From Parvularcula sp. (lineage in GTDB: Bacteria; Pseudomonadota; Alphaproteobacteria; Caulobacterales; Parvularculaceae): DNA of 10,241 nucleotides. The notes below the pieces were generated by a model. The model did not search any database. It was not told where the DNA came from and was given only the letters and a program-made list of their open reading frames with translations. Positions 1-6,185 of this stretch are shown here, in pieces. Numbering within the stretch: position 1 is the stretch's first letter; the number at the start of each line of letters is the position of its first letter. The position numbers and the translations under genes were made by a program. Where the stretch lies: assembly GCA_003506635.1 (NCBI GenBank), contig DNZB01000372.1, forward strand, positions 1 through 10,241, in the 5' to 3' direction.

Positions 1-228
1 TCGCGGCCGCGACGCTCACGCAATCCGACGCCATTGGATATCTGCGCCCGCATTATCGCGTTGCGGCGCGAGCGCTGGACGGCCGCGCACATCGCGCGCG
101 AGACGGGCGTGTCGGCGGCGACGGTAAGCCGGGTTTTGAAGCGGGCGGGCCTGTCGCGGATGAAAGACCTCGAACCGGCTGAACCGGTGCGTCGTTACGA
201 GCGCGCGGCGAGGATCGGGCCGGCGTAA
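1..228 (+). pseudogene. IS481-family transposase fragment (internal piece, truncated at both ends)
   Basis: The frame is open from the first base of the window to a stop at 226-228. It begins SRPRRSRNPTP, which resembles the linker after the first helix-turn-helix of IS481 transposases. A second helix-turn-helix follows (ALRRERWTAAHIARETGVSA, then TVSRVLKRAGLSRMKDLEPA) and the protein reaches VRRYERA. In intact family members this point is followed by a PGELIHID-type sequence that opens the DDE catalytic domain. Here the reading changes to RIGPA and stops. The DDE domain is therefore missing and the piece cannot be an active transposase. The family call rests on recognising this conserved stretch. 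The left part continues outside the window, so whether the N-terminus is intact is unknown. IS-like similarity appears to end at about base 207-210, inside the 3' end of the opposite-strand membrane gene. Confidence 0.8.
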
Positions 229-614
229 AAGGCGAGAATGACAAGGTTGAAAGCGACATTCGGCGCGGCGCCGGAAAGCGCCGACCCGGTCGAATCGACG
301 ACGAACCATGAAATGATGGACGCGAGCGCGGCGTTGAGAATGCGCCGCTCGCCCGTCTCGATCGCGGGCGCGACGAGAAGCCAGTTGAGAACGCCCATCC
401 CGAACAGCACGCCGCCGCCGATCGCGCTCATGAATTTGGCGGCCGGGTTGAACGCGCCAGGGTCAGCGTCGATCGGCCAGTTCAACAGATCAAACGACCA
501 GACCGCCGGTCCGTCGAAGCCGGGGATCGCTCCGCTCGCCCAAAGGAGACCGCCTGCAAGAAAGCTCAAAAGAATGTTGATCCGGAAAATCAGCGCGGCG
601 ACTATGGAAGACAT
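195..614 (-). CDS. Small four-helix membrane protein, function unknown
   Basis: The protein is 139 aa from the ATG at 612-614. I chose this start because hydrophobic sequence begins right after it and AAGGGA lies 10 bases upstream. The same frame is open to 671, but that extension is Arg/Cys-rich, polar and runs up to the palindrome. About four transmembrane segments are visible (residues ~5-27, 60-83, 91-110, 118-137). The loop between the first two is rich in Gly, Pro, Trp and Asp (PGFDGP...FDLLNWPIDA). The motifs KFMSAIGGGVLFGMGVLNW and SWFVVDSTGSA look conserved and resemble a family of small uncharacterised bacterial membrane proteins, but I cannot name a domain. It is transcribed divergently from the MmyB-type regulator gene and may be its target. 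The last few codons (AARS and the stop) overlap the IS481 fragment, so the native C-terminus was probably replaced. Confidence 0.75.
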   Translation of the reverse strand: MSSIVAALIFRINILLSFLAGGLLWASGAIPGFDGPAVWSFDLLNWPIDADPGAFNPAAKFMSAIGGGVLFGMGVLNWLLVAPAIETGERRILNAALASIISWFVVDSTGSALSGAAPNVAFNLVILAFYAGPILAARS

Positions 615-670
615 GGCGGAAAATTCCCTTGCGGCGCGGCAAGTGTCGCACCGGCGAAAGGTCTGAAACA

Positions 671-687
671 ATTACGTGGCAGGTAAT
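671..687. promoter_or_regulatory. Palindromic operator candidate in the divergent intergenic region
   Basis: The sequence ATTACGTG-G-CAGGTAAT is a 17-bp inverted repeat. The arms ATTACGTG and ATTACCTG (read on the opposite strand) match at 7 of 8 positions around a central G. It lies 35 bases upstream of the regulator start at 723 and 56 bases upstream of the membrane protein start at 614. An XRE-family dimer commonly binds such a site, so autoregulation and control of the divergent gene are likely. Binding is inferred from position and symmetry only. I could not assign clear -35 or -10 boxes beside it. Confidence 0.6.
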
Positions 688-722
688 GGAAGGCGGGCGC
701 GACCGCCGATAGGAAACGCCGC

Positions 723-1490
723 ATGAACCGCACCTTCGGCGATGTGCTGCGCGACTGGCGGCAAGTCCGGCGGATGAGCCAGCTTGATCTCGCCCTCGCC
801 GCAGACGTTTCGGCCCGTCATATCAGTTTTCTCGAATCGGGCCGGGCGAGCCCGAGCCGGGCGATGACCCTGAAGCTTGCGGCCGCGCTCGACATGCCGA
901 AGGTTGCCGCCAATGAGGCGCTGGCATCGGCAGGCTTCGCCGCCGCCTATCCGGTGTTCGCCCCAGACGCGCCGGATCTCGCCCCCATCCGCCGGGCGAT
1001 TTCGATGACGCTGATGAGCCATCATCCTTTTCCGGGCATCGCGATCAACCGGACCTGGGACGTCCTTGAGGCGAATGAAAGCGCGCGCCAGCTTCTGGCG
1101 GCGCTCGGCGGCGGGCCCAACATGATCGAGTTCCTGATTTTTCTCGGCGCCCTCGACATCCTCGAAAACTGGGAGGAAACGGCGTTTCTGGCGCTGTTGC
1201 GCCTGCGGTCGGAGATCGTTCTTCTCGGCGGTGATGCGCGCCTGTCGGCTTATGCCGCGCGGCTCGCCGCCCATCCCCGCCTTCAGACGGCGGACCCGGG
1301 CGCCATCGACCTCGATCAGGCGGTCATTCCGGCGGTTTTCCGCCTCGGCGACAAGCGCCTGTCGGTCTTTTCGACGATCGCCCTTTTCGGCTCCGTGCAG
1401 GATGTCGCGGCAAGCGAGATCAGGATCGAGCTCATGTATCCGGCCGATGACGCGACGGCGGCGTTTTTCCGGTCTTTTGCCGCCGCCTGA
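723..1490 (+). CDS. XRE-family transcriptional regulator with MmyB-like ligand-binding domain
   Basis: This 255-aa protein has two parts. Residues ~5-60 form a helix-turn-helix of the XRE/Cro-CI type (LRDWRQVRRMSQLDLA, then VSARHISFLESGRASPSR). Residues ~85-252 match the MmyB-like ligand-binding domain, a PAS-like fold. Visible hallmarks are PGIAINRTWDVLEANESA, the string LSVFSTIALFGSVQDVA, and the closing EIRIELMYPADDATAAFFR. Members of this family are predicted DNA-binding sensors of small, probably fatty-acid-like ligands, and often regulate a divergent neighbour. The ATG at 723 is preceded by AGGAAA at 711-716 (6-base spacing), and the length fits the family. The 17-bp palindrome upstream and the divergent membrane protein gene suggest local control. 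The ligand and the direction of regulation cannot be read from the sequence. Confidence 0.9.
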   Translation: MNRTFGDVLRDWRQVRRMSQLDLALAADVSARHISFLESGRASPSRAMTLKLAAALDMPKVAANEALASAGFAAAYPVFAPDAPDLAPIRRAISMTLMSHHPFPGIAINRTWDVLEANESARQLLAALGGGPNMIEFLIFLGALDILENWEETAFLALLRLRSEIVLLGGDARLSAYAARLAAHPRLQTADPGAIDLDQAVIPAVFRLGDKRLSVFSTIALFGSVQDVAASEIRIELMYPADDATAAFFRSFAAA

Positions 1491-1551
1491 TCCAACGACG
1501 CCCCCCTTTGCTCTCAAATGCGATTTGGTGCTCAATTGGGCGCGCGCTATC

Positions 1552-1563
1552 GGAGCCACCGCC
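1552..1563 (+). promoter_or_regulatory. Ribosome binding site that sets the symporter TTG start
   Basis: GGAG at 1552-1555 lies 8 bases before TTG 1564. The frame stays open far upstream (back to 1231, inside the regulator gene), and TTG 1525 and GTG 1528 are other possible starts. Only 1564 combines an SD-like element with an N-terminus that leads directly into the first transmembrane helix. Confidence 0.55.
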
Positions 1564-3060
1564 TTGGACAAACTCCCGCCCGGCCAGCTGACGCTCTTTC
1601 TGGCGTTTTATGTGCTCGCCCAGGTTGCGATCGGCATCTGGGCCGGACGCGGCGCAAAATCGGAAACCGATTATTACCTCGGCGGGCGCGGCATCGGCTT
1701 CCCGGCGCTCACCCTCTCGATCTTCGCCACCTGGTTCGGAGCGGAGACGATTTTGGGCTCCGCCTCGGCGATCGCCGAAGGCGGGCTCGCCGGCGCGCGC
1801 GCCGAGCCGTTCGGCTATGCGATCTGCCTCGTCCTGATGGCGCTTTTCGTCGCCGGGCCGATCCGAAAGAGCAATTACGTCACGATCGCCGACTTTTTCC
1901 GCGAGCGTTTCGGCAAGAAAGCCGAAATCGCCTCGGCCGCCGTCAGCGTCGTCATTTCAGTCATCTGGGCCGGCGCGCAGCTCCTCGCCGTTTCAGCGAT
2001 TCTTGAGACTGTGGTCGGCATCCCCGGCTATGTGACGCTGTTCGTCGCGGCGGGGATCGTCATCGTCTATTGCTATTATTCGGGCCTGAAAGGCGACATC
2101 GCCACCGACATCGTCCAAGGTCTTTTCCTGATTGTCGGCATCGTCATTCTGTTTCTGGCGGTCGCCGACCGCGCCGGCGGCTTTTCGGCGCTGATCGCCT
2201 CCATCAAGCCGGAGCAGCTTCGCCTCGTCGCCGAAGGCGAGACGACTTTTGCGCGCATCGACAACTGGATGATCCCGGTGATGGGCAGCATCGTCACGCA
2301 AGAAGCGCTGACGCGATTCCTCGCCGCGAAATCGACGCGCGTTGCGAAGTCCGCCTGCTTCGCCGCCGCAGGGCTTTACCTTGCGCTTGGCATGCTTCCC
2401 GTTCTGATGGGGCTCGGCGGAACGCATCTCGGGATTCCGGGCGCGGAAGGCGACAATTTCATTCCGGCGCTGGCGCTTGAGCTATTGCCGAACCTGTTGG
2501 CGATCGTGCTTGTCGGCGCGCTCTTTTCGGCGATCTTGTCGACGGTCGATTCAAATCTTCTCGCCGTCTCCTCGCTCGTCTCGATCAACTTGATGCGGCG
2601 CAGCCACGGGCGCCGCGGCGAAAAGGAGCAATTGCAGATTGCGCGGATGACGACGGTCGCCGCCGGGCTGTCAGCGCTGTTCGTCGCGTGGATCTCGACG
2701 GTGAGCGACGGCGGCGGATCGGCGATCTACGAGCTTCTCGCCATGACCTCGATTTTCGGCCAGGGCGGCATCCTTGTCGCGACGATGATCGGGCTGAGGT
2801 CTTCCTTCGGCGGCGGAGCGGCGGCGCTCGCTTCGCTTTTCGCCTGCGTCGCCTTCAACCTTGCGACGCTGGTCGTGATGCCGGTGTCGAGCGCCATGGG
2901 CCAGGGCATGGATTTCGGCTCCGCATTCCTTGCAACGCTCGCCGGGGAAGTCGCGCCCATCGACGGCTTTTTCCTGTGGTCGATCGTCGTCTCGATAGTC
3001 GCTTACGTCGCCGTCGCCGTCGCGGTCCCCAACGCCGGGGCGCTGAAGCCGGCGCAATGA
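1564..3060 (+). CDS. Sodium:solute symporter (SSS family)
   Basis: This 498-aa inner-membrane transporter is of normal length for the sodium:solute symporter family (LeuT fold, about 13 helices). Visible marks include the loop ETDYYLGGRGIGFPALTLS (residues ~35-52), and the conserved helix with FATWFGAETILGSASAIAEG (~54-73). YYSGLKGDIATDIVQG (~171-186) and ILSTVDSNLLAVSS (~324-337) are also present. The Ser/Thr residues of the last motif (S326, T327, S330) fall where PutP and vSGLT bind sodium. The protein should couple substrate uptake to sodium entry. The substrate is not readable: the family covers proline, pantothenate, sugars, short-chain acids and others. I prefer TTG 1564 as start because of the upstream GGAG. 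The gene lies 73 bases after the regulator gene, and its stop overlaps the tlyA start (ATGA). No histidine-kinase domain is attached, unlike some SSS-type sensors. Confidence 0.9.
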   Translation: MDKLPPGQLTLFLAFYVLAQVAIGIWAGRGAKSETDYYLGGRGIGFPALTLSIFATWFGAETILGSASAIAEGGLAGARAEPFGYAICLVLMALFVAGPIRKSNYVTIADFFRERFGKKAEIASAAVSVVISVIWAGAQLLAVSAILETVVGIPGYVTLFVAAGIVIVYCYYSGLKGDIATDIVQGLFLIVGIVILFLAVADRAGGFSALIASIKPEQLRLVAEGETTFARIDNWMIPVMGSIVTQEALTRFLAAKSTRVAKSACFAAAGLYLALGMLPVLMGLGGTHLGIPGAEGDNFIPALALELLPNLLAIVLVGALFSAILSTVDSNLLAVSSLVSINLMRRSHGRRGEKEQLQIARMTTVAAGLSALFVAWISTVSDGGGSAIYELLAMTSIFGQGGILVATMIGLRSSFGGGAAALASLFACVAFNLATLVVMPVSSAMGQGMDFGSAFLATLAGEVAPIDGFFLWSIVVSIVAYVAVAVAVPNAGALKPAQ

Positions 3061-3806
3061 CCGCGAGGCGCCTTCGCCTCGATCAAGCGTTGGTCGAGCG
3101 CGGACTGTTCCCTTCGCGCGCGCGGGCGCAAGGAGCGATCGAAGCGGGGCTCGTCCTGGTCGGCGGCCGGGCCGTGATGAAGTCGTCCGCGTCCGTCGAT
3201 CCGCAGGCGGATGTTCAGGTCATCGGCGAAGCGCATGATTACGTCTCGCGCGGGGGCGTCAAGCTGGCCGCGGCGCTCGCCGCGTTTTCCATCGGTCCGG
3301 CGGGACTTTGTTGTCTCGATCTCGGCGCCTCGACCGGCGGCTTCACGGAGGTCCTGCTGCGTGCGAGTGCGAAGCGGGTTTACGCCGTCGATGTCGGCAA
3401 GGGTCAACTGCACCCCCGCATCGGCGCCGATCCCCGCGCCGTGTCGCTAGAACGAACGCATGCGAAGGACCTCAACCGAAAGATTATCCCTGACGCGATC
3501 GACCTCATTGTGTGCGATGTCAGCTTCATCGGCCTTCGAAAAGCGCTGCCGCCGGCGCTCGCGCTCGCCGCGCCCGCGGCGATGCTGGTCGCGCTCGTCA
3601 AGCCGCAATTCGAGGTCGGGAAAGGCGGCCTCGGCAAGGGCGGCCTTGTCAAGGACGCTGAAACAATCGGGCCGCGCATCGCCGGGGAAATCGCTGACTG
3701 GCTCGCTCGCGATCACGGATTCACGCCGCTAGGCATGATAGAAAGCCCGATCGCCGGCGGCGACGGCAACAAGGAGTTTCTCATTGGCGCGATCCGGACG
3801 GCGTGA
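3057..3806 (+). CDS. tlyA: TlyA family rRNA (cytidine-2'-O)-methyltransferase
   Basis: The protein is 249 aa, usual for TlyA. An S4 RNA-binding domain occupies residues ~5-65 (RLDQALVERGLFPSRARAQG), followed by an FtsJ-like Rossmann methyltransferase. The SAM motif CLDLGASTGGFTEVLL is at ~86-101. The K-D-K-E set expected for 2'-O-methylation is visible as K69 (SRGGVKL), D154 (CDVSFIGL), K182 (VALVKPQFEVG) and E240 (GNKEF). TlyA proteins methylate cytidines in 16S and/or 23S rRNA and influence capreomycin sensitivity; older annotations call them hemolysins. Which rRNA sites are used here cannot be told. The ATG overlaps the symporter stop (ATGA) and has no strong SD, so translation is probably coupled. 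Its 3' end carries the ribosome binding site of the next gene. In other bacteria tlyA often follows dxs, which is not the neighbour here. Confidence 0.93.
   Translation: MTARRLRLDQALVERGLFPSRARAQGAIEAGLVLVGGRAVMKSSASVDPQADVQVIGEAHDYVSRGGVKLAAALAAFSIGPAGLCCLDLGASTGGFTEVLLRASAKRVYAVDVGKGQLHPRIGADPRAVSLERTHAKDLNRKIIPDAIDLIVCDVSFIGLRKALPPALALAAPAAMLVALVKPQFEVGKGGLGKGGLVKDAETIGPRIAGEIADWLARDHGFTPLGMIESPIAGGDGNKEFLIGAIRTA
3771..3776 (+). promoter_or_regulatory. Strong SD (AAGGAG) nested in tlyA, setting a TTG start
   Basis: AAGGAG ends 7 bases before TTG 3784, ideal spacing. It lies inside the tlyA codons for NKEF. It is the best ribosome binding site in the window and decides the start of the downstream RNA methyltransferase, whose frame has no ATG near its N-terminus. 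Confidence 0.8.
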
Positions 3807-5061
3807 TCTTGAACTTCGCCCGCCCGCGCGCAAGCTGACTGTCCGTATCGAGACGATCGGCGGCGGCGGCGACGGGGTCGCACAGGTCGAGGGAAGGCCG
3901 TTCTATGCGCCGTTGACCGCGCCCGGCGATCTCGTCGCCGTCGAAGCGCGCGGCGATCGCGGGACTGTCACGCAAATCCTTGAGAAGAGCCCGCTGCGCG
4001 CCGAACCGGCTTGCCGCCATTTCGGCGTCTGCGGCGGCTGCGCCTTTCAGCATCTGTCGCGAGCGGCGGAAAGCGGATGGAAGGCCCAGCAGATAACGAA
4101 CGCGCTCGCGCGCGCCGGCGTCGAGGCGGGGCGCGTCAATCCGGCGCTCACCTTTCCGGCCGCCAGCCGCCGGCGCGCCGTATTCGCGGTGCGCCGCCTG
4201 AAAGGCGCCGTGCAATTCGGCTTTAATGAGCGCCGGTCGGATCGCCTTGTCGCGATTGAAGAATGCCCGGTGCTGGCGCCGGCGCTCGCGGCGCGCCTTG
4301 CGGCCTTGCGAAGCCTCGCCGGGGCGATTCCCGCTGACGCATTCGATCTTTCGGTGACGGCGTGCGACAACGGCCTTGACGTCAACATCGCCGCGCCGCG
4401 CCTTCAGACGCTCGCGTTCAAGGACACGAACGCGATGGCGAGGGCTGGCGTCCTTCGCCTCAGTCTCAACGGCGGTCTTGTCATGGCGACGGCGGACCCC
4501 GTCGTCAGCTTCGACGGCGCGCCGGTGACGCCCCCGCCCGGCGCCTTCCTGCAGGCGAGCCGCGAAGGCGAAGCGGCGCTCATCGGCCTTGTCAGGGACG
4601 CGGTAGGGAAAGCGCGCAGGATCGCCGATCTCTTTTGCGGCTGCGGGACCTTCACGCTGCCGCTTGCGAAGGCCGCGAGCCTCGCCGCCTTCGACAGCGA
4701 CGCAGCGTCTATTGCGGCGCTGAAGCGCGCCGCGGCGGCGGCGCAGGCGAGCGCCTCGCCGATCAATCCGCTGCGCGCCGAGACCCGTGATCTCTTCGAG
4801 CGTCCCTTGACCGCGAAGGAGCTGAAGAATTTCGACGCGGTGGTGTTCGATCCCCCGCGCGCCGGCGCGGAACGCCAGGCCAGCGAAATCGCGGGGAGCA
4901 GCGCGCCGCTTGTCATCGGCGTGTCCTGCAATCCGAAGACTTTCGCACGCGACGCCGCCCTTCTCGCCGCAGCCGGCTACCATTTGATTGAGGTGACGCC
5001 GGTCGACCAGTTCGTTTATTCTCCCCATATCGAACTCGTCGGCGTCTTTGCGAAGGGGTGA
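3784..5061 (+). CDS. TrmA/RlmD-type RNA m5U methyltransferase (4Fe-4S)
   Basis: This 425-aa protein belongs to the TrmA/RlmC/RlmD group, which makes 5-methyluridine in rRNA or tRNA using SAM. A TRAM-like RNA-binding domain covers residues ~16-67 (LTVRIETIGGGGDGVAQ). An iron-sulfur motif follows: C77, C83 and C86 (CRHFGVCGGC) plus C161 (EECPVL). The Rossmann domain shows FLQAS with Q257, SAM motif DLFCGCGTF (283-290), DPPRAG (356-361), catalytic C382 in SCNPKTFARD and the base E417 in SPHIELV. All key residues are present, so it should be active. The TTG start is set by AAGGAG and overlaps tlyA by 23 bases. Overlap with another rRNA methyltransferase gene supports a role in RNA modification. 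Whether the target is 23S rRNA (RlmD or RlmC position) or tRNA U54 cannot be decided, so I give no symbol. Confidence 0.92.
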   Translation: MARSGRRDLELRPPARKLTVRIETIGGGGDGVAQVEGRPFYAPLTAPGDLVAVEARGDRGTVTQILEKSPLRAEPACRHFGVCGGCAFQHLSRAAESGWKAQQITNALARAGVEAGRVNPALTFPAASRRRAVFAVRRLKGAVQFGFNERRSDRLVAIEECPVLAPALAARLAALRSLAGAIPADAFDLSVTACDNGLDVNIAAPRLQTLAFKDTNAMARAGVLRLSLNGGLVMATADPVVSFDGAPVTPPPGAFLQASREGEAALIGLVRDAVGKARRIADLFCGCGTFTLPLAKAASLAAFDSDAASIAALKRAAAAAQASASPINPLRAETRDLFERPLTAKELKNFDAVVFDPPRAGAERQASEIAGSSAPLVIGVSCNPKTFARDAALLAAAGYHLIEVTPVDQFVYSPHIELVGVFAKG

Positions 5062-5064
5062 ACG

Positions 5065-6132
5065 ATGTCGCTTGCAGAAGCCGCGGTGATGGGCGCGCAA
5101 CGCGCCTGGTACGGCGCTGCGCAACTTGCGCGCATCGCCTGGTACACCGGCCATTATGTCGCCGGCCGGCGCACGATGGGGCCGTTGACGCGCCCCGGCG
5201 AAGCGCCGCCCCCTGAAGAATTTCCCGGCCTTGACCGCGCGCGGCTGCGCGCCGCGTTCCGGCAGCTGTTCCGCGACGACTGGCGCAATATCGAAGAAGG
5301 CGTCTACAGGATGCCGATCGAGCTTCGCCGCCCGCCCTCGCCCAGCAGGCTCGCGCGGCAGTCGCGCGACTATTTCGAGGACGCGGAAAAAATCGCCCGC
5401 CGCCGTCATGCGCACGGACATTCGGAAATCTTGAGCGATGCGCTCAGCGAAAAATATCCGCGCTATTTCCTCCAGAATTTCCATTATCAGTCAGACGGCT
5501 GGATGTCCGCGGCCTCGGCCGAGCGCTACGGCATGCAGGTCGAGACTCTTTTTACGGGCGCGGGCGCGGCGATGCGCCGGCAAGCCCTGCCGCTGATCGC
5601 CCGCGCCATCGGCGCGCGCGATCCGGCGAGCCTCCATTACCTCGATCTTGCGTGCGGCGACGGCTCATTCACACAGAGCGTGCTCGACAATTGGCCGGGC
5701 CTTGACGCGACCGCGCTCGATCTCTCGCCGGCTTATCTCGGCAAGGCGCGCGCCACGCTCGGCGGATTCCGGAACCTGCGCTTTGCGGAGGCCAAGGCGG
5801 AAGCGACAGGCCTGGCCGACGCTTCTTTCGACATCGTGACGGCGGTCTATCTCTTCCATGAACTGCCGCCGAAGATCCGTGAAGACGTCGCCGCGGAAAT
5901 CGCGCGGCTATTAAAGCCGGGCGGCGCGCTGGTCCTCGTCGATACGATCCAGTACGGCGACGAGCCGGGCCTCAACGCGCTCCTTGAAGCGTTCCCGCGC
6001 GGCTTTCACGAACCCTATTACGACAGCTATTGCCGCCTCGATTTGCCCGCGCATTTCGCGGCGGCCGGCCTCGAGAAGGGGGAGGAGAAGGTCGCTTTCC
6101 TGACAAAGGCGACGGCGTTCCGGAAGCCGTAA
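5065..6132 (+). CDS. Class I SAM-dependent methyltransferase with long N-terminal extension
   Basis: The protein is 355 aa. The C-terminal part (~185-355) is a UbiE-like Rossmann methyltransferase. It shows SAM motif LDLACGDGSF (193-202), acidic residue ALDLSP (217-222), LADASFDIVTAVYLFHELPP (250-269) and LLKPGGALVLVD (282-293). The first ~185 residues are not a standard methyltransferase part. They include an Ala/Tyr/Trp-rich helix (residues ~8-36) that could lie on a membrane, and a conserved-looking block at 130-175 containing YPRYFLQNFHYQSDGWMS, SAERYG, QVETLF and AMRRQALP. I recall similar blocks in cyanobacterial methyltransferases, but cannot check this. The substrate is unknown; a small molecule or lipid/quinone is as likely as any. 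The ATG follows the previous stop by 3 bases, with AAGGGG at 5053-5058 as SD, so the gene is in the same operon. Confidence 0.85.
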   Translation: MSLAEAAVMGAQRAWYGAAQLARIAWYTGHYVAGRRTMGPLTRPGEAPPPEEFPGLDRARLRAAFRQLFRDDWRNIEEGVYRMPIELRRPPSPSRLARQSRDYFEDAEKIARRRHAHGHSEILSDALSEKYPRYFLQNFHYQSDGWMSAASAERYGMQVETLFTGAGAAMRRQALPLIARAIGARDPASLHYLDLACGDGSFTQSVLDNWPGLDATALDLSPAYLGKARATLGGFRNLRFAEAKAEATGLADASFDIVTAVYLFHELPPKIREDVAAEIARLLKPGGALVLVDTIQYGDEPGLNALLEAFPRGFHEPYYDSYCRLDLPAHFAAAGLEKGEEKVAFLTKATAFRKP

Positions 6133-6134
6133 AT

Positions 6135-6177
6135 CGCAAGCCGGAGGCGGTGAGCGTCCGAAGAGCTTCGACTTGCG
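6135..6177. terminator. Possible bidirectional terminator between convergent genes
   Basis: The 53-bp gap between the methyltransferase and the convergent hydrolase contains CGCAAG (6135-6140) paired with CTTGCG (6172-6177), enclosing an inner inverted repeat CGAAG-AG-CTTCG (6159-6170). No T-run follows on either strand. The position is right for transcription ends, but the inner loop of two bases is too tight as drawn and the call is weak. Confidence 0.25.
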
Positions 6178-6185
6178 TGTTGCGA

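Noticed and set aside
238..666. A plus-strand 142-codon frame opposite the small membrane protein.
   Set aside because: The minus strand encodes well-formed hydrophobic helices with an SD; the plus frame has no motif and is a shadow.
692..707. Inverted repeat GGCGG/CCGCC just before the regulator SD as a second operator or riboregulator.
   Set aside because: A five-base GC stem is expected by chance at this GC content and I see no supporting context.
1231..1563. Extending the symporter upstream into the regulator gene.
   Set aside because: The added residues are Arg/Ser/Pro-rich antifamily sequence and out of frame with the regulator. The transporter's usual N-terminus fits TTG 1564.
672..1571. 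A 299-codon minus-strand frame opposite the XRE/MmyB regulator.
   Set aside because: The sequence is low-complexity and Arg-rich, and the plus strand encodes a clear two-domain regulator with a good SD.
3616..3654. A short repeat in tlyA (GKGGLGKGGL) as a possible duplication.
   Set aside because: A Gly/Lys-rich loop after KPQFE is normal in TlyA proteins, so this is not evidence of an unusual event.
3781..5484. A long open frame on the minus strand (567 codons) opposite the m5U methyltransferase and the next gene.
   Set aside because: It is Arg/Ala/Gly-rich with no recognisable motif and lies fully antisense to two genes with complete catalytic motifs. High-GC codon bias explains it.
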